The position numbers and the translations under genes were made by a program. The notes beneath the pieces are model-generated. The model was not told the origin of the DNA. It made no database searches and worked only from the letters and a program-made list of their open reading frames with translations. A DNA stretch of 64,000 nucleotides from Paraoerskovia marina DSM 21750 (GTDB lineage Bacteria > Actinomycetota > Actinomycetes > Actinomycetales > Cellulomonadaceae), in assembly GCF_000701465.1 (NCBI RefSeq), contig NZ_JNIY01000003.1, positions 62,001-126,000 on the forward strand, given 5' to 3'. How positions within the stretch are numbered: the stretch's first letter is position 1; every line of letters starts with the position of its first letter. Shown here in pieces: positions 16,416 to 24,741 of this stretch.

Positions 16416-17819
16416 CTACTGCCAGCCCGCGACGTCGACCCCGCCCGGCACGTCCCCGTCCGCGGCGTAGGGCGTGCGCGTGAAGCGGAACGTCTGCAGG
16501 TCGAGGTGCGCCACCGTTCCGTCCGCGCGCCGGATCACCTGGAGCGGTTCGCCCTGGTGGTAGCCGTCGAGGCCCACCCAGCGGTCGTCGCCGTCGGGCG
16601 CGAACCGGGAGCCTCGTCCGGTCCCTGGTTCTCCGAGGAGGAGGTGACCGTCGCGGGCGGACGCGGTGGTCGTCGTCGGGCCCCAGTGCCAGGTGCCGAG
16701 GAGCTCGAGCAGACCGGGATCCCCGGCGGCTGACCACGGGGCCACCGGTGCGGGCTCGTGCTCGGCGAGCGCCGCCAGCAGGTCCGTGGGCAGGTTCCGC
16801 ATGGCGGGGGACGACGTCGTGTTCGTCAGGACGACGGCGCCGTCGCCCGGCGCGGCGGTGCGGCCGGGCCCCGCGTCGAGACGGACGCGCATCCCGGCGA
16901 GGAATCCCGGCATCGAGCCACCGTGCCCGGCGAGGCGCGCGCCGTCGACGTTCCACTGCTGGAAGCCGAGCCCCATCGCCATCGTCCAGGGCGCACCGGC
17001 GTCGTCGGCGACGTGGTGCGGCTCGCACATCTCCGCGAGCGTCGCTGTGTCGAGCACTCCGTGGGTGTCTCCGCCGAGGAAGGCGGTCCAGCGGGCGAGG
17101 TCGCGGGCCGTCGACCAGAGCTGCCCGGCCGGTGCCATCGCCCCGCCGTCGTGCTCGGGCTCAGGGAGCAGGACGTCGGCGAACGGATGAACCGCCCATC
17201 CCGGCGCCGAACGGCCGGTGGGCCGCGTCGTCGTGCGCGTCATCGCGAGCGGTTCGAGGATCTCGGTCCGCACGACGTCGTCCCACGGTCGGCCGTGCAG
17301 CACCTCGACGAGTCGGCCGAGCGCGGCGAACCCGGTGTTCGAGTAGTGGAACCGCCGTCCGCCCCGGAATCGCTGGGCGACGCCGTCGTCCCCGGAGGCG
17401 AGCGCCGTCCAGTCACCGCCGGGCGTGCGCTCCCACCACGATCCGTTCGACTCCGCCTGGACGCCGGCCGCGTGGGTGAGGAGCTGTTCGACCGTCGCCG
17501 CGCCGAGTCGGCTCCCGGGCACGTGGTCCTCGAAGCGGTCGGCGAGGTCCAGGCGGCCGGCGTCCCGCAGCTGCATCACGGCGACGGCGACGAAGGGCTT
17601 GGTGAGCGAGCCCATCCGGTACTGCACGTCGTCGTCCGACGGCGGCCCGTCGGCACGGCCGTCCAGCGTCCCCGCCGCACCGGTCCAGACGGTCTCGCCC
17701 CCGCGCACGACGGCGGCCGTCACCGACGGCAGGCGGCCGTCCCGCTGGGCGAGGGCGAGGAGCCGGTCGAGGTGGGCGGCGGTCGTGTCGCCCACGCGGG
17801 GCGTGTTGTCCACAGGCAC
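16416..17819 (-). CDS. Class C beta-lactamase-like serine hydrolase
   Basis: A 467-residue enzyme. The three active-site elements are intact: SxxK as S71-L-T-K74, YxN as Y159-S-N161 and HGG at 299-301. About 110 residues follow the catalytic core and form a lipocalin-like C-terminal domain (LGTWHWGPTT, RFAPDGDDRWVG), common in esterase and peptidase members. There is no signal peptide, so it acts inside the cell. It is more likely an esterase or D-aminopeptidase-type enzyme than a resistance lactamase. The gene stands alone. Confidence 0.87.
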   Translation of the reverse strand: MPVDNTPRVGDTTAAHLDRLLALAQRDGRLPSVTAAVVRGGETVWTGAAGTLDGRADGPPSDDDVQYRMGSLTKPFVAVAVMQLRDAGRLDLADRFEDHVPGSRLGAATVEQLLTHAAGVQAESNGSWWERTPGGDWTALASGDDGVAQRFRGGRRFHYSNTGFAALGRLVEVLHGRPWDDVVRTEILEPLAMTRTTTRPTGRSAPGWAVHPFADVLLPEPEHDGGAMAPAGQLWSTARDLARWTAFLGGDTHGVLDTATLAEMCEPHHVADDAGAPWTMAMGLGFQQWNVDGARLAGHGGSMPGFLAGMRVRLDAGPGRTAAPGDGAVVLTNTTSSPAMRNLPTDLLAALAEHEPAPVAPWSAAGDPGLLELLGTWHWGPTTTTASARDGHLLLGEPGTGRGSRFAPDGDDRWVGLDGYHQGEPLQVIRRADGTVAHLDLQTFRFTRTPYAADGDVPGGVDVAGWQ

Positions 17820-18125
17820 GGCTCCAGGGTAGGGGCTGCGGGTGGCCCCAAGAATCGGTTGGCTCCGCGCGACGCCGCGGGTATAGCCTCGGAATCGTGG
17901 CCGCTGGACGGCCCGGAGACGGCGATCACGACGAGGAGCAGGCGGATGGGCAGCACCGCAGGACGCGAGGTGGCCGCAGCGGCCTGCTTCGCTCCGGCCC
18001 TGGCCCGTGCCGCGCTCTCCTGATCACCCGCACCACCTCACCGCGGTGGCGGTCGTGCGCGCAGGGGCGCGGCGTCGGGCAGCACGCCCGGACAGCACCC
18101 GCGACGCAGCAGAAGTGAGAACGCC
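17820..18125. other. About 300-bp intergenic region, no supported gene
   Basis: This region lies between the divergent serine hydrolase and FBP genes. It holds a TATAGC element at about 17881-17886, ten bases before a GTG that opens a 73-codon frame (17897-18118). The codon pattern of that frame is not convincing and the product has no recognisable features. I see no RNA gene or repeat. Confidence 0.4.
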
Positions 18126-18626
18126 ATGAACCCCCTGACCGAGAAGCAGATCCGCGCCAGCATCGTCAACGCCTCCCGCGGCGAGGCGAACCGTGCCACC
18201 GTCCCCGAGCTCGACGAGGTCCGCTGGGCCGACTTCGACTACTTCGGCTGGCACGACCGCAAGGCCCCGCTCGACTCCTACGTCGTGCTCGAGATCGACG
18301 GGCGACCCGTGGGCATCCGCCTGCGTGCCGCGGACGCCGGGCGGACCGGCCGCAAGGCCCTGTGCGCCTGGTGCGAGGACATCGTCGTCACGGACGACGT
18401 CAGCCTCTACGTGGCTCGCCGCGGCGGTGCGTCGGGCCGCCGAGGGAACACCGTCGGGACCTTGATCTGCACCCAGTTCGTCTGCTCGGCCAACGTCCGT
18501 CGGAACCCGACGTACGCCGAGGCCGGGAACGACGAGTCGATGCGCGAGCACCTCGTCGAGTCGCGGATCGCCGGGCTGCGCGAACGCTCGACCCGGTTCG
18601 TCCAGGAGATCCTGAGCACCCGATGA
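18126..18626 (+). CDS. FBP-domain (EF-G-binding, treble-clef zinc finger) protein
   Basis: A 166-residue protein of the FusB/FBP C-terminal zinc-finger group. Four cysteines (C80 and C83 in CAWC, C115, C120) form the treble-clef metal site, within RKALCAWCEDIV and NTVGTLICTQFVCS. FusB-type proteins bind elongation factor G and help release it from ribosomes, sometimes giving fusidic-acid resistance; the short actinobacterial versions are not characterised in detail. It overlaps the following acetyltransferase gene by ATGA, so the two are co-translated. Confidence 0.82.
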   Translation: MNPLTEKQIRASIVNASRGEANRATVPELDEVRWADFDYFGWHDRKAPLDSYVVLEIDGRPVGIRLRAADAGRTGRKALCAWCEDIVVTDDVSLYVARRGGASGRRGNTVGTLICTQFVCSANVRRNPTYAEAGNDESMREHLVESRIAGLRERSTRFVQEILSTR

Positions 18627-19225
18627 CACGGGACGCGGCCGGGTCGGGTCGGGCGAGCGGATCTCCGGCCTGGCCGCGGGCCGAGCGGTTGGCGACGGCG
18701 CGGTGCGTGCTCGAGCCCCTCACCGTCGAGCACGCCGACGAGATGGTGGCGGTTCTCGCCTCCCCGGACCTCTACACGTTCACCGGCGGTGGGCCGCCGG
18801 GCCGGGAGGTGCTCCGTGAGAGGTACACCCGGCAGGTGGTGGGCTGCTCGCCCGCGGGCGACGCCGGGTGGCTGAACTGGGTCGTGCGCTCCCGCGAGTC
18901 GGCGGTCGGGTACGTGCAGGCCACCCTCACGCGCCCCGACGGCACCGACGGCACCGATGGCGCCGCCCCTGTCACGACCGCCGAGCTCGCCTGGCTCGTC
19001 TCTCCGGACGCCCAGGGTGGCGGGGTGGCGACGGAGGCGGCGTCCGCGGTGGTCGACTGGCTGGCAGGGCGTGGTGTCGAGCAGGTGTGTGCCGCCGTCC
19101 ACCCCGACCATCACGCCTCCGCCGGGGTCGCCCGGCGCCTGGGGCTGGTCGCCACCGGCGTGATGGTCGAGGGTGAGCAGCTCTGGCGCGGGAACCACGC
19201 AGACCTGACCGGACGTCGCAGCTAG
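18623..19225 (+). CDS. GNAT-family N-acetyltransferase
   Basis: A 200-residue RimJ/RimL-type acetyltransferase. It starts ERLATARCVLEPLTVEHADEM and has the acetyl-CoA-binding core as AELAWLVSPDAQGGGVATEAASAVVDWL, then an ASAGVARRLGLVATG motif. ATG at 18623 lies within the ATGA overlap with the FBP gene. It could acetylate a protein N-terminus or a small amine; the coupling to an EF-G-binding protein makes a translation-related target possible. Its stop overlaps the stop of the convergent peptidase gene (CTAG). Confidence 0.85.
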   Translation: MTRDAAGSGRASGSPAWPRAERLATARCVLEPLTVEHADEMVAVLASPDLYTFTGGGPPGREVLRERYTRQVVGCSPAGDAGWLNWVVRSRESAVGYVQATLTRPDGTDGTDGAAPVTTAELAWLVSPDAQGGGVATEAASAVVDWLAGRGVEQVCAAVHPDHHASAGVARRLGLVATGVMVEGEQLWRGNHADLTGRRS

Positions 19226-21492
19226 AACGTCTGCGACGTCGCGACGAGCACGAGCTCCGAGGTGTGCGATCCCTTGACGCCGACGGTCTCGGGCCGCGGC
19301 TCGAACCCGGGGAGAGACTCCAGGCCCTCGCCGCCGCCGAGCAGGCGGACGTCGAACGCCTCGCCAGCGGGGACGGTGACGACCAGCTCGAAGCCCTCGT
19401 CACCCGGTGCTGCGTACGAGATGTCCAGGTGGCCGTCGGCGACCGCGACCTCGCGCCCCTCGATCGTCGCGGCGGTGACGTTCTCCGCGACGGCCTCGAC
19501 GTAGCGCACCGTCCGCTCGGGGAACACCGTGAGGGTGAGGGTGCGCTCGTCGCCGGAGGTCTCGTCGGCGACGATCTCGGCCGTCGGCGCGGGCAGGTCG
19601 GCGGCCTCGGCCGGCCCGGTCCACACCTCGCCGTGCACTGCCGGGAAGTCCTCGGAGATCTCGGTCTGCTCGTCGACGAACTGCGACGTCCAGGGGCTGG
19701 GCGAGCCCTCGCCCGAGACCCACATCGCCTCGCCGGTGTCGGCATCCATCGCGTACATGAGCTGGGTCGGTTCCGGCTTCTCGGCCGTGAACCCGTCGAG
19801 GGCGAACCCGGCGCCGAGCGCGACGACGGCCACGGCTCCGCACGCACCGACGAGGACGCCCCCGGCACGACGGGCGAGGGGGAGTGCGTCCGCGAGCACC
19901 GGGACCAGGGCGAGCCCGAGCAGAGCCGCGAAGAGTGCGGGCGCGGCGCCGGTGGCGAGGCCGAGCGCCGGGAAGAACAGCACCACGACGGGCACGAGGA
20001 CGACGATCGCGACGGCGGCCCCCACCGCGACGGCGGCCGTGCGGCCCCGGGAGTCGGTCAGCAGCAGCGCGACGACACCGGCGACGGCCCCGGCGAGCGC
20101 CGGGAGGGCGGCGAGGTACGAGCCACCCGGGGTGAACGCGGCGAGGACGACGCCGAGCACGGCCAGCCAGCCGAGCGCCCCGAACGTCAGCGCGGGAGCG
20201 CCGAGGCGCCGGCGCAGCAGGACGAACCAGCCGGTCACGATCACCGCGACGAGCCCGAGCAGCGCGATCCGGAATCCCCACGGGTGCCAGGGGTCGAGCA
20301 TCTCGCCGTACCCGGGACGGATCGCGACCAGCAGCATCCAGAACAGCTGGGCGCCGACGGCGGTCAGCACGATCGGCAGCAGCGCGGCACCGAACCCGAG
20401 CGCCAGGCGACCCGGACCGGTCTCGGTGCGCCGCGCCGTCGTGAAGCCGAGGGCGCCGACGGCGACGAGGGCCAGGACGGCCAGGGGCCAGACGAGCCAG
20501 CCGGGGTACTGGGCGAGGACGCCGCCCGGCAGGGGGAAGTACGTCGAGTCGTGGGCCGACGGCGTGGCGAGGGCGGCGGCGTCGGCGTCACCGAGGGCCC
20601 GCGCGAGTGCGAGCGTGTTGGAGCCGTGGTGCTGCAGGCTCGCGAGGTTCATCGTCTCCGGCTGGTCCTGCGGGGCGTGGTAGGCCGCGGAGCCGTCGAT
20701 GTACGCGGCGTTGAGGCCCGTGAAGCCGCCGGCGTCGAGGAACGGGGAGAAGTCGGTGTCGTTCGGCAGGATCCGGTAGACCTCGACGGCGAGCGAGCTG
20801 CCGACCGGGTACGGAACGGTGGCGTACTGGGCGACGAGGTCGGCGTTGCCGGGCGAGGTCTCGAACATCACGGCCGGGCCGGACGACCCGCGGGCCTCGA
20901 AGTTCAGGACGATGCCGCCGTCGGCGGCACGCGGGTCGCTGTCGGCGAATGCCTCGGCACCGCACAGGCAGGCCTCCTCGGCGTCGGTGAAGACCAGCAC
21001 GAGGTCGTTGCGGGGAGCGTCCGCGGCGAGGATCGCGCGGGCCGACTCGAGCAGGGTGGAGACCCCGGCGCCGTCGTCGTTCGCGCCGTGCGAGACCTCG
21101 GCCGAGTCGTAGTGCGCCATGAGGAAGATCGGGCCGGTGGAGTCCGTGCCCTCGACGGTGGCGACGACGTTCTGCACACCCGCCGCCTGCGCGCGCCCGC
21201 CGAGTCGCCCCGTGAGGCCTGTCCCCTCGGTGACCTCGGGGTCGAGGCCCATCGCGTCGAGCTCGTCGACGATGTACTCGCGGACGCGGTCCGCCGCCGG
21301 GGTGCCGTGGGGGTGGACCTCGGCGCCGATCACCTCGACGTGCTCGAACGCCCGATCGGCGCTGAACTCGTCGGCCGGGGCGTCGGCCGCGACCGGCGTC
21401 GGCGGCAGCACCGCCAGCACGCTGAGGACGGCGAGCACGAGCAGGACAAGGAGGCTGGCGAGCGTCGTCGCTCGCGACCGGTGCTGGATCAC
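19222..21492 (-). CDS. M28-family zinc metallopeptidase with multi-helix membrane C-terminus
   Basis: A 756-residue protein. An N-terminal signal anchor (residues 10-35) precedes an M28 aminopeptidase domain. The two-zinc site is visible as H127 in AHYDS, D139/D140 in GANDDGAG, E172/E173 in TDAEEACLCGAE, E199 in NFEARG and H272 in YHAPQD. Residues 315-580 contain about eight membrane helices, followed by an extracellular beta-rich domain (590-756). This architecture resembles the ER peptidase ERMP1/Fxna and bacterial homologues. The peptidase domain should face outside the cell. Confidence 0.9.
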   Translation of the reverse strand: MIQHRSRATTLASLLVLLVLAVLSVLAVLPPTPVAADAPADEFSADRAFEHVEVIGAEVHPHGTPAADRVREYIVDELDAMGLDPEVTEGTGLTGRLGGRAQAAGVQNVVATVEGTDSTGPIFLMAHYDSAEVSHGANDDGAGVSTLLESARAILAADAPRNDLVLVFTDAEEACLCGAEAFADSDPRAADGGIVLNFEARGSSGPAVMFETSPGNADLVAQYATVPYPVGSSLAVEVYRILPNDTDFSPFLDAGGFTGLNAAYIDGSAAYHAPQDQPETMNLASLQHHGSNTLALARALGDADAAALATPSAHDSTYFPLPGGVLAQYPGWLVWPLAVLALVAVGALGFTTARRTETGPGRLALGFGAALLPIVLTAVGAQLFWMLLVAIRPGYGEMLDPWHPWGFRIALLGLVAVIVTGWFVLLRRRLGAPALTFGALGWLAVLGVVLAAFTPGGSYLAALPALAGAVAGVVALLLTDSRGRTAAVAVGAAVAIVVLVPVVVLFFPALGLATGAAPALFAALLGLALVPVLADALPLARRAGGVLVGACGAVAVVALGAGFALDGFTAEKPEPTQLMYAMDADTGEAMWVSGEGSPSPWTSQFVDEQTEISEDFPAVHGEVWTGPAEAADLPAPTAEIVADETSGDERTLTLTVFPERTVRYVEAVAENVTAATIEGREVAVADGHLDISYAAPGDEGFELVVTVPAGEAFDVRLLGGGEGLESLPGFEPRPETVGVKGSHTSELVLVATSQTF

Positions 21493-21553
21493 CGGCGAAA
21501 TAGTACAGGCGTTGGGTTAGAGGTAGGGGACGCGCCCGGCGGCAGGCGTCGTG

Positions 21554-21976
21554 CTACGCGGCGGACGTCGCCCGGGTCGCCGTGCCACGGGAGCGCTCGA
21601 CGACGGCGCGCTCGGGCAGCATCGTGTCCTCCTCGACCGCGGCCTCGGCCTCGACCCAGACGCGCGGGCCGGTCCGGACACGGTGGCCGATCGTGGCGTG
21701 CGCGCCGACGGCGGCGTCCTCGCCGAGGTGGACGAACTCGCCGACCTTGGCACCGGCACCCACGACGACGCCGTGGTCGACCCAGGAGCCTCGGCCGACG
21801 GTCGAGCCCGGGCAGAGCACCGCGCCGGCCTCGACGTAGGCGCCGTCGGCGACGACCGCCGTCTCGTGGACGCGGGCCTGGGGGGAGACCAGGCCGCCGC
21901 CGGGCTGGTGCCGGACGTAGAAGATGGTCTCGCCTCGGTCGTTCTCCACCTCGATGCGGCGGGGCTTGCGTGGCAT
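21554..21976 (-). CDS. Hexapeptide-repeat beta-helix protein
   Basis: A 140-residue protein. After a basic N-terminus (PRKPRRIEV) come hexapeptide turns: VSPQARVHETAVVADGAYVEAGAVLCPGSTVGRGSWVDHGVVVGAGAKVGEFVHLGEDAAVG (abridged in reading, contiguous in the protein). These form a short left-handed beta-helix. No acyl-CoA-binding cap or catalytic His loop is evident and it is shorter than known acetyltransferases, so the catalytic role is uncertain. The ATG at 21976 is preceded by GAGGAGG. Confidence 0.7.
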   Translation of the reverse strand: MPRKPRRIEVENDRGETIFYVRHQPGGGLVSPQARVHETAVVADGAYVEAGAVLCPGSTVGRGSWVDHGVVVGAGAKVGEFVHLGEDAAVGAHATIGHRVRTGPRVWVEAEAAVEEDTMLPERAVVERSRGTATRATSAA

Positions 21977-22221
21977 GACGGGCCTCCTCGGGTCAGATCG
22001 GGGCACACCGGTGCCTCGGGTTCACTGTCTGACGTAACGACACACGGTTGTGAAACATTCCGCAATGAGGTCGTTCACACCGCACGCCCCAGAGAGCTCG
22101 CCGCGGAGTATGTTTTCGCCCCGTTCGCGGTAGATGTGACACCGATTGCGAGGGTCCGGTGGTCGGGTGACGGTATCGACGAGCCGCGAAGGGCGCGGCA
22201 CTTCCCACCAGGAGGTACCTC

Positions 22222-23070
22222 ATGGGTTTCGATCCGCAGCAGCAAGATCCGCCGGGCCTGACCGGTGAGATGAAGCCCCGGCCAGACCACGGCGAGAAGA
22301 GCTACCGGGGCTCGGGCCGTCTCGAGGGGCAGCGTGCGCTGATCACGGGCGGCGACTCCGGCATCGGCCGGGCCGTCGCGATCGCGTACGCGCGCGAGGG
22401 CGCCGACGTCGCCATCAGCTACCTGCCGAGCGAGGAGCCGGACGCGCGCGAGGTCGCGGAGCTGGTCGAGGCGGAGGGGTGCCGGGTGGTGCTCCTTCCC
22501 GGGGACCTGAGGGACGAGGAGACCTGCCGGTCGGTCGTCGCCGACGCGGCGTCCGGCCTCGGCGGGCTCGACGTGCTCGTCAACAACGCCGGGTTCCAGA
22601 TGGCGCGCCGTGAGTCGTTCGAGGACGTGACCACGGACGACCTCGACCGCGTGATGAAGACGAACCTCTACGCGCTCGTCTGGGTCACGCAGGCTGCCCT
22701 GGAGCACCTCTCGTCCGGGGCCAGCATCATCAACGTCTCCTCCATCCAGGCCTACCAGCCGTCGACGAGCCTGATGGACTATGCCGCGACCAAGGCGGCG
22801 ATCAACAACATGACCGTGAACCTCGCCGCGGAGCTCGGACCCCGGGGCATTCGCGTCAACGCCGTCGCCCCGGGCCCGATCTGGACGCCGCTGCAGCCGG
22901 CGACGCAGCCTCCCGAGAAGCTCGAGAAGTTCGGCGAGGACACCCCGCTCGGTCGCGCGGGGCAGCCGGCCGAGTGCGCGAGCGCGTTCGTCTTCCTCGC
23001 CTCGCCGCACGAGGCGTCCTACGTCTCCGCGACGGTCCTCGGCGTCACCGGCGGCAAGCCGGTCTTCTAG
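22222..23070 (+). CDS. SDR-family oxidoreductase (YhdF/GsdA-like stress group)
   Basis: A 282-residue classical/extended SDR with an N-terminal extension rich in Pro and Lys (EMKPRPDHGEKSYRGSGRL), typical of the general-stress glucose-dehydrogenase-like subfamily. The nucleotide-binding motif is TGGDSGIGRA (42-51), then NNAG (121-124) and the catalytic set Ser173/174, Y187 and K191 (DYAATK). It reduces or oxidises small alcohols or aldehydes with NAD(P)H. AGGAGG lies a few bases before the ATG. A compact hairpin follows the stop. Confidence 0.9.
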   Translation: MGFDPQQQDPPGLTGEMKPRPDHGEKSYRGSGRLEGQRALITGGDSGIGRAVAIAYAREGADVAISYLPSEEPDAREVAELVEAEGCRVVLLPGDLRDEETCRSVVADAASGLGGLDVLVNNAGFQMARRESFEDVTTDDLDRVMKTNLYALVWVTQAALEHLSSGASIINVSSIQAYQPSTSLMDYAATKAAINNMTVNLAAELGPRGIRVNAVAPGPIWTPLQPATQPPEKLEKFGEDTPLGRAGQPAECASAFVFLASPHEASYVSATVLGVTGGKPVF

Positions 23071-23078
23071 GCCCTGCC

Positions 23079-24116
23079 TCAGGCCGTGGCGCGCTGCGCC
23101 ACGGCCGGGGCGAGGAGCTGGAAGAGGTCCTTGGGGTCGGCCGGGTCGGCGATCAGGTCGAGGTCGCGCACGTAGGACGTGCCGCGCGTGGCCGCGTTCG
23201 CGTGCCGCAGCGCGGTGAAGTCCTCGATCGCGAACCCGACCGAGTCGAAGAGCGTGACCTCGGTCGCGGACCGCCGCCCCGGCGTCGCTCCGGTCAGCAC
23301 CTGCCAGACCTCGGTGACGGGGAAGTCGGCGGGCATCTGCTGGATCTCGCCCTCGATCCGGGTCTGCGGCTCGTGCTCGACGAACACGGTCGACCGGCGC
23401 AGGATCGCAAGGTCGAGCTCGGTCTTGCCCGGGCAGTCGCCGCCGATGGCGTTGATGTGCACGCCGGGGCCGACCATGTCGTCCGTCAGGACGTCGGCGT
23501 TCGCCTTGTCGGCCGTGCACGTGGTGATCACGTCGGCGCCGTCCGTGGCCTCCTCGGCGCTGCCGCAGATCGTCACGTCGAACCCGTAGGGCTCGATGTT
23601 GCGGCGGAACTTCTCCATCGCGGCGGGGTCGGTGTCCCAGACGCGGAGCGTGTCGATGCCGAGGGCGCCGCGGAACGCCAACGCCTGGAACTCGGACTGC
23701 GAGCCGCTGCCGATCATTCCCATGGTGCGGGAGCCCGGACGCGCGAGTGCCTTCGCGACCATCGCCGACGTCGCGGCGGTGCGCAGGGCCGTCAGCAGGG
23801 TCATCTCGGCGAGGAAGACCGGGTAGCCCGACGCGACGTCGGCGAGCACGCCGAACGCCGTGACGGTCTGGAGCCCGTGCGCCGGGTTCGACGGATGTCC
23901 GTTGACGTACTTGAAGCCGTACGTGGTCCCGTCCGAGGTCGGCATCAGCTCGATCACCCCGATCGGGCTGTGGCTGGCCACGCGCGGCGCGCGCTCGAAC
24001 TCGGGCCAGCGCCGGAAGTCGGAGCGCATGCGGCTGACGAGCTCGGTGAGCACCCGCTCCACGCCCGTCTCCGCCACCCACCGGGACATACCTGCAACAT
24101 CGAGAAACGCCACCAT
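23079..24116 (-). CDS. Ornithine cyclodeaminase family protein
   Basis: A 345-residue OCD/mu-crystallin protein. It has GFKYVNGHP (Lys69, catalytic lysine position), ALRTAATSAMVAKALARP, the NAD-binding MGMIGSGSQSEFQ (133-144) and GVHINAIGGDCPGKTELD. The spacing and length fit ornithine cyclodeaminase, which converts ornithine to proline and ammonia, though related enzymes act on other amino acids. ATG at 24116 has GGAGG eight bases upstream. It is divergent from an Lrp-type regulator, the usual arrangement for amino-acid-responsive control. Confidence 0.87.
   Translation of the reverse strand: MVAFLDVAGMSRWVAETGVERVLTELVSRMRSDFRRWPEFERAPRVASHSPIGVIELMPTSDGTTYGFKYVNGHPSNPAHGLQTVTAFGVLADVASGYPVFLAEMTLLTALRTAATSAMVAKALARPGSRTMGMIGSGSQSEFQALAFRGALGIDTLRVWDTDPAAMEKFRRNIEPYGFDVTICGSAEEATDGADVITTCTADKANADVLTDDMVGPGVHINAIGGDCPGKTELDLAILRRSTVFVEHEPQTRIEGEIQQMPADFPVTEVWQVLTGATPGRRSATEVTLFDSVGFAIEDFTALRHANAATRGTSYVRDLDLIADPADPKDLFQLLAPAVAQRATA
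23082..23106. terminator. Compact bidirectional hairpin at the SDR/OCD convergent junction
   Basis: ggccgtggcgc (23082-23092) pairs perfectly with gcgccacggcc (23096-23106) around a three-base loop. It starts 12 bases after the SDR stop and lies within the last codons of the opposite gene, so it can serve both strands. There is no T-run, as is common in high-GC actinobacteria. Confidence 0.5.
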
Positions 24117-24281
24117 CGTCGTCACCTCCGTGCTCAGCGTTGACGCCGCGAGAGACCCGCACCCGCGGACTGCCCTGTTCCTCGAGGCTAGGACTGGGCG
24201 ATGTGCGCGGACAATGAGCAGGTCGCGGCGTTTCGGGCAGTTGCCTGAGCACTCTGCGCATGCCCGGAATACGCTGTGTGC
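24117..24281. promoter_or_regulatory. Divergent promoter region between OCD and Lrp genes
   Basis: A 165-base gap between divergent starts. On the plus side AATACGCT sits about seven bases before the Lrp ATG, which fits a -10 element with a leaderless transcript. Lrp-family regulators normally bind such shared regions to control themselves and the neighbour. No clean Lrp palindrome was identified. Confidence 0.4.
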
Positions 24282-24713
24282 ATGGCGGATCTCGACCTGC
24301 TCGACCGGCGACTGCTCAGCGCCCTGCGCGCCAACGCGCGCGAGCCCGTCGCCAGCCTGGCGCGTCAGCTCGACGTGACCCGGGCGACCGTCACCGCGCG
24401 CATGGACCGCATGGTCGCGCTCGGCGTGATCGCCGGCTTCTCGGTGCGGGTCCGTGAGGGACAGGACCCTGACACGGTGCGCGCCGTCTCGTTCGTCGAG
24501 GTGCGCGGCCGCGACACCGACAACGTCATCCGGACCCTGCGCGGCCTGCCGGGCATCCGGTCCATGCACACGACCAACGGTGGCTGGGACCTGGTGGTCG
24601 AGATCCGCACGGACTCGCTCGCGGGGTTCGACGCCGTGCTCGCCTCGATCCGCCGGACCGAGGGCGTGGTCAACAGCGAGACGAGCCTGCTGCTGACTTC
24701 CGTGATCGACTGA
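24282..24713 (+). CDS. Lrp/AsnC-family transcriptional regulator
   Basis: A 143-residue regulator. The N-terminal winged helix reads DLLDRRLLSALRANAREPVASLARQL with the recognition helix TRATVTARMDRM, then the linker VIAGFSVRV and a C-terminal RAM ligand-binding domain (NVIRTLRGLPGIRSMHTTNGGWDLVVEIR). Divergent from the ornithine cyclodeaminase gene, it probably senses an amino acid such as ornithine and controls that gene. The start is the ATG at 24282; a GTG two codons upstream is less likely. Confidence 0.92.
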   Translation: MADLDLLDRRLLSALRANAREPVASLARQLDVTRATVTARMDRMVALGVIAGFSVRVREGQDPDTVRAVSFVEVRGRDTDNVIRTLRGLPGIRSMHTTNGGWDLVVEIRTDSLAGFDAVLASIRRTEGVVNSETSLLLTSVID

Positions 24714-24741
24714 CCTGCGAGCTGACCCAGAGGAGTGACCG

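Noticed and set aside
17897-18118. A 73-codon frame beginning GTG after a TATAGC element
   Set aside because: Third positions are mixed, the product lacks any structure cue and no ribosome site is present; kept only as a note in the intergenic entry.
19264-21978. A 904-codon open frame on the plus strand
   Set aside because: It lies antisense to the M28 peptidase, whose zinc ligands are intact; the antisense product has no domain pattern.
22100-22140. SigB-type promoter before the stress-like SDR gene (GTTT...GGTAGAT)
   Set aside because: Spacing (13 bases) and the -10 deviate from the usual GTTT-N14-16-GGGTA, so support is too weak.
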